A stretch of 64,000 nt of DNA from Mesorhizobium erdmanii USDA 3471. Its GTDB lineage: Bacteria; Pseudomonadota; Alphaproteobacteria; Rhizobiales; Rhizobiaceae. Below, in pieces: positions 45,625 through 54,182 of this stretch (position 1 is the stretch's first letter; the number at the start of each line of letters is the position of its first letter). The notes under the pieces were generated by a model, which was not told the DNA's origin, ran no database searches, and saw only the letters and a list, made by a program, of their open reading frames with translations. The translations under genes and the position numbers were made by a program. The stretch covers positions 372,001 through 436,000 of the forward strand of contig NZ_AXAE01000005.1 in assembly GCF_000472705.1 (NCBI RefSeq), written 5' to 3'.

Positions 45625-46523
45625 CACTGAACTCCCGATATCTGGTAGCCGGCCTGTTCGAGTTTTTCACGTAGGGCTGCGATATGGGCGGGGCCGACTT
45701 CGCAGCAGCCGCCGACGATCCGGGCGCCGGCTTCGACCCAACCAATGGCCTGGACGGCGTAGGCGTCAGGGCCAAGGTCGTGGCGGGCATGCAGTACATC
45801 CACAGTGCCGCCATGCTTCAGCGCCTCGGTGGATGTGAAGCCATTGGCATAGGCGCCAACCGGGCCGCCGAACTCGACCAGTTCGGGTAGGGCGGCGGCG
45901 ATTGCTTCCGGCCGGCAGCAGTTGAGCAGCCGCGCCGCCACGGGCAGATCGTCGAGCGCTCCAACCGCCGCCGCGATCGTCTCGCCGCTGCGCAGCCGCG
46001 GCGTTCCGTGATCGGCGAGCGTCCACGACACCCAGACCGGCTTGCCGCTCTCGGAGGCCGCGGTGACCGCCGCGCGGGCTTCATCGGCTGACGCCATGGT
46101 CTCGCACAGGAAGAGATCGACGCCATCCGCCTGCTCGGCGACGATGCGGCGGTAGATGTCGAGCGTCTCCTGGTAGGAAATGGTCAGCGCCGGGGCATAG
46201 CTGCCGAAAAGCGGCGACAGGCAGCCGGCAATGGCCGCGTCGCCGGCCTCGTCACAAGCTTGCCTTGCCAGTTCGATGCCACGCTTCTGCAGCGGCTTGA
46301 ACAACTCCTCGGCGCCCTCGCGCGCCAGGCGTTCGGGCGTTGCCGAATAGGTGTTGATGGTGATGACGCGGGCGCCGGCGCGGATGAATTCGGCGTGCAG
46401 GCCGCGCACCAGGTCCGGTTCGTCGATCAGCACCCTGGCCGACCACAACGGCGTCGGCTCGGATTTGCTGCGGCGGACCAGTTCCTGGCCCATACCGCCA
46501 TCGGTGAGGATGACCGTCTTCAT
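45624..46523 (-). CDS. Homocysteine S-methyltransferase-family protein
   Basis: A 299-residue TIM-barrel protein with the zinc site cysteines in LNCCRPEAI (about 210) and VGGCCEVGPAHI (about 270-281). The N-terminus ILTDGGMGQELVRR is typical of the family. Candidates are betaine-, S-methylmethionine- or dimethylsulfoniopropionate-homocysteine methyltransferases. Being between two dimethylglycine-dehydrogenase-like genes favours a betaine:homocysteine role, whose product is dimethylglycine. It overlaps both neighbours. Confidence 0.85.
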   Translation of the reverse strand: MKTVILTDGGMGQELVRRSKSEPTPLWSARVLIDEPDLVRGLHAEFIRAGARVITINTYSATPERLAREGAEELFKPLQKRGIELARQACDEAGDAAIAGCLSPLFGSYAPALTISYQETLDIYRRIVAEQADGVDLFLCETMASADEARAAVTAASESGKPVWVSWTLADHGTPRLRSGETIAAAVGALDDLPVAARLLNCCRPEAIAAALPELVEFGGPVGAYANGFTSTEALKHGGTVDVLHARHDLGPDAYAVQAIGWVEAGARIVGGCCEVGPAHIAALREKLEQAGYQISGVQ

Positions 46524-48973
46524 GCGCGCAGCCTCTCGTTTCTGGGATCCCAGAGCGGTTCGTCGTTCTGTACGACCGCCTTGAACCGGTCGCCGAAGAT
46601 TTCGACCTCGACGGAAGTACCGGGCTCGGTCAAATCCATGCGCAGCATGCCGAGCGCGATCGACTTGTCGATGCGATGGCCCCAGCCGCCCGACGTGGTC
46701 TCGCCGACGATCTGACCGCCGTGCCACAGCGTCGACATATAGGGCGCGTCGCAATCGCCGGGGTTCTCGACGACCAGCGTGACGAAACGCTTCTTCACGC
46801 CTTGCTGCTTCTCGTTCTGCAGCGCGGCCTTGCCACGGAAGTCGGGCTTTTCCCATTTGACGAAGCGCTCGAGCCCGCCTTGCAGGATGGAATAGTCGGT
46901 CGAGAGATCACCTTTCCAGGTGCGGTAACCTTTTTCGAGCCTGAGCGAATCCAGCGCGTACATGCCGAACGGTTTCAGTCCGTGTTTTTGCCCGGCCGCC
47001 CAGATGGCGTCGAAAATGGCTGATGTGTCGCCGACCTTGGTGTGGATTTCCCAGCCGAGTTCGCCGGCGAAGGAGACGCGCACCAGCTTTGCCCAGCGGC
47101 CGGCGATCTCGGTCTCCTGATGCGTCAGCCATGGCAGAGTAAGGTCGGCTGCACAGACATCGGCGAGGATTTTGCGAGAGTTGGGGCCGGCCAGGATTTG
47201 CGTGGAGTAGTCCTCGGTGCGGTCGGTCAAGGTGAAGGCCGCATCCCGAGGCATGCGTGACTTCAGCCATTCGAAATCGTGCCATTGCGCGACCGCCGCG
47301 GTGATCAGCGTCATCTGCTCCTCGCCATGGCGCACGACCGACATTTCGGTGACGATGCGGCCTTTGTCGTCGGCGAAATAGACCAGGCCGATGCGGCCGG
47401 GCTTCGGCACAAGTCCGGTGACTTGCAGGCTCAACCATTCGGCCGCACCCGGGCCTTCGAGATTGAAGCGCGAGAAACCGGGCAGATCGAGGATGCCGGC
47501 GGCGTCGCGGACGGCGAGGCATTCCTCGCGGACGCGATGCTGCCAGGGGCCTTCACGGCGGAAGGTCAGCGTGGCTTCCTCTGAGATGTCGTCGCCGGGT
47601 TGCGCGTACCAGGTGGCGCGCTCCCAGCCATTATAGGCATCGAAGCGCCCGCCGAGCGCCTTGGTGCGGTCGTGGATCGGCGATAGCTTTCTGTCGCGCC
47701 CTTCCGGCCAGGCATGGCGGGGGAACTGGATGGCGTATTCGTTGCCATAGATTTCCAGGCCCTTGGCGACGCAATAGTCCGGTGCCGAGGCAAAGGACGT
47801 GAAGCGGCGCGGATCGCAGGACCACATGTCCCATTCGGTCTGGCCTTGCGTGACCCATTCGGCCAGCACTTTGCCGGCGCCGCCGCCCTGGGCGATGCCG
47901 AAGGTGAAGACGCAAGCCTCGAAGGCATTGGGAACACCGGGCATCGGGCCGATCAGCGGATTGCCATCCGGCGCATAGGGAATCGGCCCGTTGATGACCT
48001 TGGACAGGCCGGCGGTGCCGAGGATCGGCACGCGGGCGACGGCGTCGGCCAGGTAATGCTCCAGCCGGTCGAGATCGTCGGGGAAGAGCTGGAAGGAGAA
48101 ATCGTCCGGCATCGGATCGCCAGGGGTGGCCCAATGCGCGCGGCAATTGCGCTCGTAGGGGCCGAGGTTCATGCCGGATTTTTCCTGACGCAGATAGTAG
48201 GACGTGTCGACGTCGCGCAGCAGCGGCAGTTTCTTGCCCTGTTCCTTCGACCAGGCGGCGAGTTCGGGGATCTCCTCGAAAAGAATGTACTGGTGGCTCA
48301 TCACCATCATCGGCACCTCGCGGCCGAACATTTTGCCGACTTCGGCCGCACGATAACCGGCGGCATTGATGACGATCTCGCAGCGGATCTCGCCTTGCGG
48401 GGTCTCGACCACCCATTCGTCCTTGTCGCGGCGTACGCCTGACACCGGGCAGAAGCGGATGATTTTCGCGCCGAGATCGCGCGCGCCCTTGGCCAGCGCC
48501 TGCGTCAACTGTGCCGGGTCGATGTCGCCGTCGCTCGGGTCGTAGAGGGCGCCCTTCAAATCATGCGTTTCGATGAAGGGGTAGCGGCGCTTGATCTCGT
48601 CGACGCCGACCACGTCGATGTCCATGCCCTGGTAGCGGCCCATGCCCTTGGCGCGCTGGAATTCCTGCATCCGCTCCCGCGAATGGGCGAGCCGCAGCGA
48701 GCCGGTGACATGATAGTTCATGGGGTAGTCGACCGCATCGGCGAGGCCACGGTACAGCTCGGTAGAATAGCGCTGCATGTTCATCAGCGACCAGGATGAG
48801 GAGAAGGTCGGCACATTGCCGGCCGCATGCCAGGTCGAGCCCGAGGTCAGCTCGTTCTTTTCCAGAAGCACGCAGTCAGTCCAGCCCGCCTTGGCGAGAT
48901 GATAGAGCGAGGAGGTGCCGACGACGCCACCTCCGATGATCACCACGCGCGCGGTGCTTGGCAAACCCGCCAT
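46520..48973 (-). CDS. FAD-dependent dimethylglycine/sarcosine dehydrogenase-like protein (copy 2)
   Basis: An 817-residue paralogue of the 41984-44446 protein. The DAO domain begins IIGGGVVGTSSLYHLAKAG (about 12-30) with the covalent-FAD histidine in LTSGSTWHAAG (about 43-53). The folate-binding GcvT part starts near residue 430, with LGWEIHTKVGD, and the tail is GCVT_C (ETTSGGWGHRIDKSIALG). It is the first gene of the operon that continues with the methyltransferase, aminotransferase and copy 1. Start ATG 48973. Confidence 0.88.
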   Translation of the reverse strand: MAGLPSTARVVIIGGGVVGTSSLYHLAKAGWTDCVLLEKNELTSGSTWHAAGNVPTFSSSWSLMNMQRYSTELYRGLADAVDYPMNYHVTGSLRLAHSRERMQEFQRAKGMGRYQGMDIDVVGVDEIKRRYPFIETHDLKGALYDPSDGDIDPAQLTQALAKGARDLGAKIIRFCPVSGVRRDKDEWVVETPQGEIRCEIVINAAGYRAAEVGKMFGREVPMMVMSHQYILFEEIPELAAWSKEQGKKLPLLRDVDTSYYLRQEKSGMNLGPYERNCRAHWATPGDPMPDDFSFQLFPDDLDRLEHYLADAVARVPILGTAGLSKVINGPIPYAPDGNPLIGPMPGVPNAFEACVFTFGIAQGGGAGKVLAEWVTQGQTEWDMWSCDPRRFTSFASAPDYCVAKGLEIYGNEYAIQFPRHAWPEGRDRKLSPIHDRTKALGGRFDAYNGWERATWYAQPGDDISEEATLTFRREGPWQHRVREECLAVRDAAGILDLPGFSRFNLEGPGAAEWLSLQVTGLVPKPGRIGLVYFADDKGRIVTEMSVVRHGEEQMTLITAAVAQWHDFEWLKSRMPRDAAFTLTDRTEDYSTQILAGPNSRKILADVCAADLTLPWLTHQETEIAGRWAKLVRVSFAGELGWEIHTKVGDTSAIFDAIWAAGQKHGLKPFGMYALDSLRLEKGYRTWKGDLSTDYSILQGGLERFVKWEKPDFRGKAALQNEKQQGVKKRFVTLVVENPGDCDAPYMSTLWHGGQIVGETTSGGWGHRIDKSIALGMLRMDLTEPGTSVEVEIFGDRFKAVVQNDEPLWDPRNERLRA

Positions 48974-49020
48974 GTTGTTCTCCCAAACTGAAGCGCATTG
49001 CGCTTCCATTTTTTGTTTTG

Positions 49021-49065
49021 ATGCAGGTCTCCCAAGAGCGCCGCACGCTTTTGGGCGATCTGCAT
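49021..49065. repeat. Dispersed intergenic palindrome, copy D
   Basis: ATGCAGGTC ... GATCTGCAT with inner CCCAAGAGCG and CGCTTTTGGG arms, in the space between the flavoprotein operon start and the XRE regulator's end. The arms pair imperfectly (one mismatch). It is similar in arrangement to copies A, C and E. Confidence 0.6.
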
Positions 49066-49066
49066 T

Positions 49067-49663
49067 TCAATAGACGGGTGGTGAAACCACCCAAATGACA
49101 ACCGCCGGCTCGGTGCCTGGATTGCGCCAGCGGTAGGGCTTGCCTTCGAAGCGGAAGGAATCGCCTCCGCCGAGCCGGTGCCAGACGCCTTCTATCTCGA
49201 TCTCGAAAATACCCGAGGCGATATAGCCGGCTTCCTCGGTCGGCCGCAGCTGCGCGGCCTTCATCTCCGCGCCCGGCGCGAAGATCGAACGCACCATCTC
49301 GAAGCTACCACCGAGATCGGGCGACAGGAGTTCTTCCACCAGGCCGGATTCGCTGGTGCCAAGCGTGCGGCGCCTGCCGGCCCGCACCACCACGCCGCGC
49401 TCGCTCTCGACCGGCACGTCATGGCTGAAGAACAGGCTGATCGGCACGCCGAACAGCTCGGCGAAGGCCCTGAGATCGCCGACTGATGGTGTCGACAGGC
49501 CGCGCTCGACCTGGCTCACCCACCCGACCGAACGGCCGAGTTTCAGGGCGATCTCGGCGAGCGTCAGCCCGCGCGCGCGACGCAGCGCGCGGATATCGCT
49601 GGCCAGCACGCGTTCGTCAGGTCCCTGTAATGTTCGTGCGCTAGTGGAGGGCAAAACGGTCAT
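49067..49663 (-). CDS. XRE-family transcriptional regulator with C-terminal cupin domain
   Basis: A 198-residue regulator. The helix-turn-helix is at about residues 22-75 (IRALRRARGLTLAEIALKLG and SVGWVSQVERG), and the cupin ligand domain is at about 105-190. This architecture often controls amino-acid or amine catabolism in response to a small ligand. It is in the same direction as, and just upstream of, the flavoprotein operon and divergent from the nitroreductase gene, so either or both may be targets. The start is ATG 49663, set directly against palindromic DNA. Confidence 0.88.
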   Translation of the reverse strand: MTVLPSTSARTLQGPDERVLASDIRALRRARGLTLAEIALKLGRSVGWVSQVERGLSTPSVGDLRAFAELFGVPISLFFSHDVPVESERGVVVRAGRRRTLGTSESGLVEELLSPDLGGSFEMVRSIFAPGAEMKAAQLRPTEEAGYIASGIFEIEIEGVWHRLGGGDSFRFEGKPYRWRNPGTEPAVVIWVVSPPVY

Positions 49664-49710
49664 TCATGAAAAATTCCATCTGAATTTCATGAGAGGTCAA
49701 GCTCATGAAA
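49663..49710. promoter_or_regulatory. Cluster of palindromic operator-like sites
   Basis: Three TCATGA palindromes (centres near 49666, 49689 and 49705) and a perfect inverted repeat AAATTC-N5-GAATTT (49671-49687) lie between the XRE gene and the divergent nitroreductase gene. The first overlaps the XRE start codon. This is a plausible autoregulatory site. Binding protein and effector are unproven. Confidence 0.5.
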
Positions 49711-49833
49711 AAATCAAGTAGATTTTCACCAATGCTCAAGATTTGCTTGCAGGAATTTGACGGTTCATGCAAAGGCTCCGCCGCGAGCGGCGAGTGGGGA
49801 CGTCCGATCGGCACAATGGCTAAGGGACGGCCC

Positions 49834-50538
49834 ATGTTGGAAAAGAAGGCTCGAATCGCTGACGAGGCCGCGATCGTCGACGAGGCGATCATGTCGCGCC
49901 GTTCGGTGCGCGCATTTCTGCCCGACATGATCGACGACGACACCATCCGCGACATTCTTGCGGTTGCGGCGCGTGCGCCGTCGGGCACCAACATGCAGCC
50001 ATGGCGGGTCTACGTCACCAAGGGCGAGACCAAGCGACAGATATCGGATGCTATCCTGAATTCCGGTATCCGCGCCGAAAAGGCCGACTGGGACGAGTAC
50101 CGCTACTATCCCACCCAGTTCTTCGAGCCATATCTTACCCGCCGCCGCGCCAATGGCTTCGGCCTCTATGGCGCGCTCGGCATCGGCCGCCGCGAGGTCG
50201 ACAAGATGCGCGCACAGCACGACCGCAACTTCGTCTTCTTCGACGCGCCGGTCGGCATGATCTTCACCATCGATCGCCGGCTCAACCAGGGTTCGTGGAT
50301 CGACTACGGCATGTTCCTGCAGAACATCATGGTCGCGGCGCGGGGCAGGGGTCTGCACACGTGCCCGCAGGCCGCGTTCGCGCCCTATCACCGTCAGATC
50401 CGGCCGGTGCTCAACATTCCAGACGAGGAGATCGTCGTCTGTGGTATGGCGCTGGGCCATGAGGACACGTCTAAGCCGGAAAACGCCTTCCGCACCGACC
50501 GTGTGCCGCTGGAAGAGTGGGTGACGTTCAGCGAATAG
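49834..50538 (+). CDS. Nitroreductase-family FMN protein
   Basis: A 234-residue FMN-dependent reductase with the family start SRRSVRAFLPD (about 20-30), the FMN-binding PSGTNMQPWRVY (about 49-60) and a late MGLGHE-like segment (CGMALGHEDTSKPEN). It reduces nitroaromatics, quinones or flavins; the physiological substrate is unknown. ATG 49834 with AAGGGA upstream is preferred; the frame is open to 49705 and could give a longer protein. It is divergent from the XRE gene. Confidence 0.82.
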   Translation: MLEKKARIADEAAIVDEAIMSRRSVRAFLPDMIDDDTIRDILAVAARAPSGTNMQPWRVYVTKGETKRQISDAILNSGIRAEKADWDEYRYYPTQFFEPYLTRRRANGFGLYGALGIGRREVDKMRAQHDRNFVFFDAPVGMIFTIDRRLNQGSWIDYGMFLQNIMVAARGRGLHTCPQAAFAPYHRQIRPVLNIPDEEIVVCGMALGHEDTSKPENAFRTDRVPLEEWVTFSE

Positions 50539-50564
50539 CTTCGTCGGCGACTAATTCTTCTCTT

Positions 50565-50611
50565 ATGCATGTCGCTGCCCCGAACCGCTGCACAGTCCGG
50601 GCGATATGCAT
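50565..50611. repeat. Dispersed intergenic palindrome, copy E
   Basis: ATGCATGTCGC (50565-50575) and GCGATATGCAT (50601-50611) around CCCCGAACCGCTGCACAGTC. On the other strand the core reads TGTGCAGCGGTTCGGGG, matching the core of copy C. The right arm touches the stop codon of the MFS gene, so the convergent nitroreductase and MFS genes end on it. Confidence 0.65.
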
Positions 50612-52053
50612 CATTCCGTATTTATCCGCATGCCATGGCCGCTGACATGGGCGCCGTCCTGTGGCGTCAGCTTGAGATAGGCGAGCAGCGCGCAGAGTGT
50701 GATGACGCCCTCGATCGCGAACAGGATTCGGAAATCATTGGTCACGGCGGGCCCGCCGCCGGCCAGGAATGACAGCATGGCCGCCGCCAGGCCGACGCTG
50801 ATGGCTACCGCCAACTGCCAGAGAATGTAGTAGAGCGCACTGAAGCGGGCGAGCTGTTCGGGCGCGATGTCGGAATAGGCGAGGTTTCCGGTCGAGGCCC
50901 ATTGGATGGAACGGAAAACGCCGAAAGCGAAGATGTAGGTCAGCACGATCCAGACCGGCATTGTAGCTTGCATCAAGGCGAAACCGGCAACCATGACGGC
51001 AACGACCGGCGTGTTGAAGACCAGCACGCGGCGGAAGCCGAACCGGTTGAGAACGCGCGGCATGAAGAACCGCATGACCACCGAGCCGAGCGCGGCAATG
51101 AATGTCAGCGATCCCGCCTGCACCGCGCTCATGCCGAAGCCGAGCTGGAACATCAGCGGCAGCAGGAAGGCGACGGAACTCAGCCCGATCGTGTCCAGGC
51201 CGCCGCCGGTGAGGAACGAGATGCGGAAGGTGCGGATGCGCAGGAGCTTGAGGTCGAGCAGGGGGTTGGGCACGCGCAGGCAGTAGAGCGAGGCGATCGA
51301 CAGGATGACGACGGCCAGCGCCAGTTCACCGGCAATCATGCCGCCGGCGGCGTCCTTGGCCGCAAGCGAGTCCATGCCGAAAACCAGCAGGATCATGCCG
51401 CTGCCGACCAGCAGGAAGCCGGGAAAATCGAACCGCGTGCGAACCGGTTTTGTCACCGTCGGAAACAGCGAGGCGGCAAGGATCGCCGCCGCCAGCGCGA
51501 ACGGCACATTGATGAAGAAGATCCACCGCCAGGAAATGTAGGTGGTCAGCGCGCCGCCGACGAGCGGCCCAACCAGCGGTCCGGTCTGGCTGGCGACCGA
51601 GATGTACATGTTGATCTTCAGCGTCCGGTTGCGCGGAAAGCTCGACAGGATGACGACCTGGCCGAGCGTGCCCATCAGCGCACCGCCGAAGCCCTGCAGG
51701 GCACGGGCGCCAACCAGCGTCCAGATGTTGTCAGAAAGGCCGCAGAGCGCCGACGAGGCGGCGAACACCAGCAAGGCGAAGCAGTAGACGTTGCGCAGGC
51801 CGAAGCGGTCGGCGGCCCAGCCGCCGAGCGGCATCGAGATAATCAGGCTGGCGACATAGACCGTGATCAACAGGCCGAGCTGGCTCGGCGGGCGGGCGAG
51901 GCTTTCCCCGATGCCGGGCAGCGCCGTCACCACGACATTCTGGTCGAGGCTGGTCATGAACACGCCGCAGGCGACGGTCAACGGCAGCAGGAGCAAGGCT
52001 CTGGCCGACACATCGGCGCGATCCGTGGCGCCGGCGGATAGTTCTGCGGTCAT
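50611..52053 (-). CDS. Drug:H+ antiporter of the DHA2 (14-TM) MFS family
   Basis: A 480-residue protein with about 14 hydrophobic helices and the DHA2 signatures TSLDQNVVVTALPGIG (about 33-49) and the motif-A-like segment GGWAADRFGLRNVY. It probably exports drugs or hydrophobic metabolites; the substrate is unknown. It has no regulator immediately beside it; the LysR gene about 200 bases upstream is oriented the same way. Confidence 0.87.
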   Translation of the reverse strand: MTAELSAGATDRADVSARALLLLPLTVACGVFMTSLDQNVVVTALPGIGESLARPPSQLGLLITVYVASLIISMPLGGWAADRFGLRNVYCFALLVFAASSALCGLSDNIWTLVGARALQGFGGALMGTLGQVVILSSFPRNRTLKINMYISVASQTGPLVGPLVGGALTTYISWRWIFFINVPFALAAAILAASLFPTVTKPVRTRFDFPGFLLVGSGMILLVFGMDSLAAKDAAGGMIAGELALAVVILSIASLYCLRVPNPLLDLKLLRIRTFRISFLTGGGLDTIGLSSVAFLLPLMFQLGFGMSAVQAGSLTFIAALGSVVMRFFMPRVLNRFGFRRVLVFNTPVVAVMVAGFALMQATMPVWIVLTYIFAFGVFRSIQWASTGNLAYSDIAPEQLARFSALYYILWQLAVAISVGLAAAMLSFLAGGGPAVTNDFRILFAIEGVITLCALLAYLKLTPQDGAHVSGHGMRINTE

Positions 52054-52247
52054 TGGGATGTTCGAACCAAATATGCCGACTCTGAGACGGGATTTTTATA
52101 CCCCTTGGACCGATTGGGCGGCCACGTCTTTGCATCATGGCCGCCGTCGGCGCGATTCTCTAGCGGCAGAACCGCCCGGCATTGAGGCCAGAAGCACCTG
52201 CGTGCGGCTGACTTGGTCTTCTTCGCGTGCCGACGTGCTTCGGACGT

Positions 52248-53153
52248 TCAGTCGTCGAACAGATGCTGAAGCCGCAAGCGCAACCACTGGTGCGCGGGAT
52301 CGTTTTCGCGCCGCTCGTGCCAGATCTGGGTGAATGGAAAGGCTGGAATTTCGAAAGGTGGGGCGAACACGCAAAGCCGTTCGTCCGGCGCCGGAAGGAT
52401 CCGGCTGGCGACGGTAAGCACCAGGTCGGTGTCGGCGATCAGGCGCGGCGCCACGCCCCAATGCGGGATGACGAGGCAGAGCCGCCGCTTGCGGCCCAAT
52501 TCGGCCAAGGCCTTGTCGACCTCGCTCTGACGCTCGGGCCGCAAATCGACCAGCGCGTGCGGTCGCTCGAGATAAGTCGCCAGATCCATCGTCTGTCTGC
52601 CACCGAGGCTCGCGGCGTCGGCGAGACAGGCAAAGCGCTCGTCGAACAGGCGATGCGAGCGAACGGACCGATCCAGGCCGGGGAAGACGCCAAAGGCAAG
52701 ATCGATCTCGCCATCGATGATTTGCGAAACCATCACCTCGCGGCTCGCCTGGCTGACCACCAGGTCGACTTGCGGCGCCTGCGCCCGCATGAGCGGCAGC
52801 AGGGCCGGCAGGATGACCGCCGCGCCATAGTCCGACATGGCGAGCCGAAACGTCCGACGCTCCGTCGCCGGGTCGAAGCCAGCCGGCGCGAGAAGGTGTC
52901 GCATACGATCGAGTGCGTCGGTGAGCGCAGGGGTGATTTCCATGGCGCGCGCCGTCGGCTCAAGGCCACCTTGCCGTCTGACCAGCAGCGGGTCGTCGAG
53001 AAGGTGACGCAGCCTGGCGAGCGCATGGCTGACGGCGGGCTGGCTCTTGTTCAGTCGGATTGCCGCTCGCGAGACGTGGCGTTCGGCCAGCAAGGCATCG
53101 AGCACGACGAGCAGGTTCAGGTCGATACCAGCGAGATTATTCATTTCATGCAT
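52248..53153 (-). CDS. LysR-family transcriptional regulator
   Basis: About 301 residues. The N-terminal helix-turn-helix runs RHVSRAAIRLNKSQPAVSHAL, followed by the linker helix and a LysR substrate-binding domain that begins around residue 90 with RRTFRLAMSDYGAAVILPAL. The start may be ATG 53153 or 53144; neither has a ribosome-binding site. It is divergent from the YdcZ-type transporter gene, its probable target. Confidence 0.87.
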   Translation of the reverse strand: MHEMNNLAGIDLNLLVVLDALLAERHVSRAAIRLNKSQPAVSHALARLRHLLDDPLLVRRQGGLEPTARAMEITPALTDALDRMRHLLAPAGFDPATERRTFRLAMSDYGAAVILPALLPLMRAQAPQVDLVVSQASREVMVSQIIDGEIDLAFGVFPGLDRSVRSHRLFDERFACLADAASLGGRQTMDLATYLERPHALVDLRPERQSEVDKALAELGRKRRLCLVIPHWGVAPRLIADTDLVLTVASRILPAPDERLCVFAPPFEIPAFPFTQIWHERRENDPAHQWLRLRLQHLFDD

Positions 53154-53159
53154 ATTGAT

Positions 53160-53184
53160 CGTACAAAAATCGAATTTCAATACG
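53160..53184. promoter_or_regulatory. Possible LysR-type operator
   Basis: CGTA (53160-53163) and TACG (53181-53184) make an inverted repeat with A/T-rich inner sequence, in the 77-base space between the LysR gene and the divergent transporter gene. Weak evidence. Confidence 0.25.
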
Positions 53185-53230
53185 AAAACCTGATGGTCTA
53201 ATCCGGCATGATCGATATGGAGACAATCTC

Positions 53231-53743
53231 ATGCCCAGCAGCTTTTCCTTTCTTGTCGCCGCCTTGCTGGCCGGGGGCGTGGTGCCCTTCCAGGCAGGAG
53301 CAAACGCAATGCTTGGCCGCCTGCTTGGCCATCCGCTCTGGGCTACTTTGATCTCGCTGGGCGTCAGCGCCGTGTTGATCGTCCCGGTCATGATCGCCTT
53401 CAGGCTGCCGGTCCCCTCTGTCGAGATGGCGCTCAAAGGTCCGTGGTGGGTGTGGATCGGCGGCGCGGCTGGCGTGGTCTACATCACGGCCGCACTGCTT
53501 CTGGCGCCCAGGCTCGGCGCTGCCAGCTTCATCGTTGCCGTCATTGCCGGCCAGATGGCCGCGTCGCTGCTCATCGATCACTTCGCCTTGATGGGTTTTG
53601 CCCATCGGCCGGCGACAACCGCTCGTTTGGCTGGGCTAGCGCTGATCATCGGCGGCCTGGTCGTGACGCAATGGGCAAGCACGATTGCGCCACAGGCAGC
53701 CCAATCCGACTTCAATCAGAGCCAAAAAGGAGACAGCGAATGA
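53231..53743 (+). CDS. DMT-superfamily transporter, DUF606/YdcZ type
   Basis: A 170-residue protein with five hydrophobic helices and the family segments PFQAGANAMLGRLLGHPLWA and GPWWVWIGGAAGVVYI. The substrate is unknown. ATG 53231 is preceded by GGAGA. The VOC gene overlaps its end by four bases, so they share a transcript, probably under the divergent LysR regulator. Confidence 0.85.
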   Translation: MPSSFSFLVAALLAGGVVPFQAGANAMLGRLLGHPLWATLISLGVSAVLIVPVMIAFRLPVPSVEMALKGPWWVWIGGAAGVVYITAALLLAPRLGAASFIVAVIAGQMAASLLIDHFALMGFAHRPATTARLAGLALIIGGLVVTQWASTIAPQAAQSDFNQSQKGDSE

Positions 53744-54150
53744 AACCTCATCTCGTCCTGCGTGTGGCGCGGCCGACGAACGACCTGGCGGCCGTCATCC
53801 ATTTCTACCGGGATGGTCTCGGTCTTCAGGAGCTGTTTCGCTTCAGTGACCACGATGGCTTCGATGGCGTCATGCTCGGGCAGCCCGGCGAGGCCTATCA
53901 TTTCGAATTCACCCACGCCCATGGTCACGATGCCGGCAGGGCACCCACGGCGGACAATCTGGTCGTCTTCTACATGCCGGACCGTGACGCGTGGGAAGCG
54001 GCCATCCAGCGCATGAAAAGCCAAGGCTACGCCACCGTGGCGGCCTTCAATCCCTATTGGGACAGGCAGGGCGTAACCTTCGAGGATTGCGACGGCTATC
54101 GCGTTGTGCTGCAGAACGCCGACTGGCACGTCGTTGCGCAGCAATCCTAG
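53740..54150 (+). CDS. VOC-superfamily (glyoxalase/bleomycin-resistance-like) protein
   Basis: A 136-residue metal-site fold protein: LRVARPTNDLAAVIHFYRD at the start, histidine-rich FEFTHAHGHDAGRAP in the middle and a DCDGYRVVLQNADW end. The family includes glyoxalases, dioxygenases and antibiotic-binding proteins; no specific function can be told. It is coupled to the transporter gene (ATGA). Confidence 0.82.
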   Translation: MKPHLVLRVARPTNDLAAVIHFYRDGLGLQELFRFSDHDGFDGVMLGQPGEAYHFEFTHAHGHDAGRAPTADNLVVFYMPDRDAWEAAIQRMKSQGYATVAAFNPYWDRQGVTFEDCDGYRVVLQNADWHVVAQQS

Positions 54151-54160
54151 TCTAGCCGGG

Positions 54161-54182
54161 CGAGGTGACCTATTGCACCTCG
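54161..54182. terminator. Hairpin between the VOC gene and soxG
   Basis: CGAGGTG-ACCTATTG-... CACCTCG, 7-bp stem with an 8-base loop (54161-54167/54176-54182), in the 19-base gap between convergent genes and running into the soxG stop. No T-run. Possible bidirectional terminator. Confidence 0.4.

Noticed and set aside
41984..48973. Reading the two flavoproteins as DMSP demethylases
   Set aside because: Both have a full FAD/DAO domain with the FAD-linking histidine, which DmdA (only a GcvT-like protein) lacks.
49834..50538. Reading the nitroreductase-like gene as bluB (dimethylbenzimidazole synthase)
   Set aside because: The N-terminal motif is that of ordinary nitroreductases and the gene is not near the cobalamin block.
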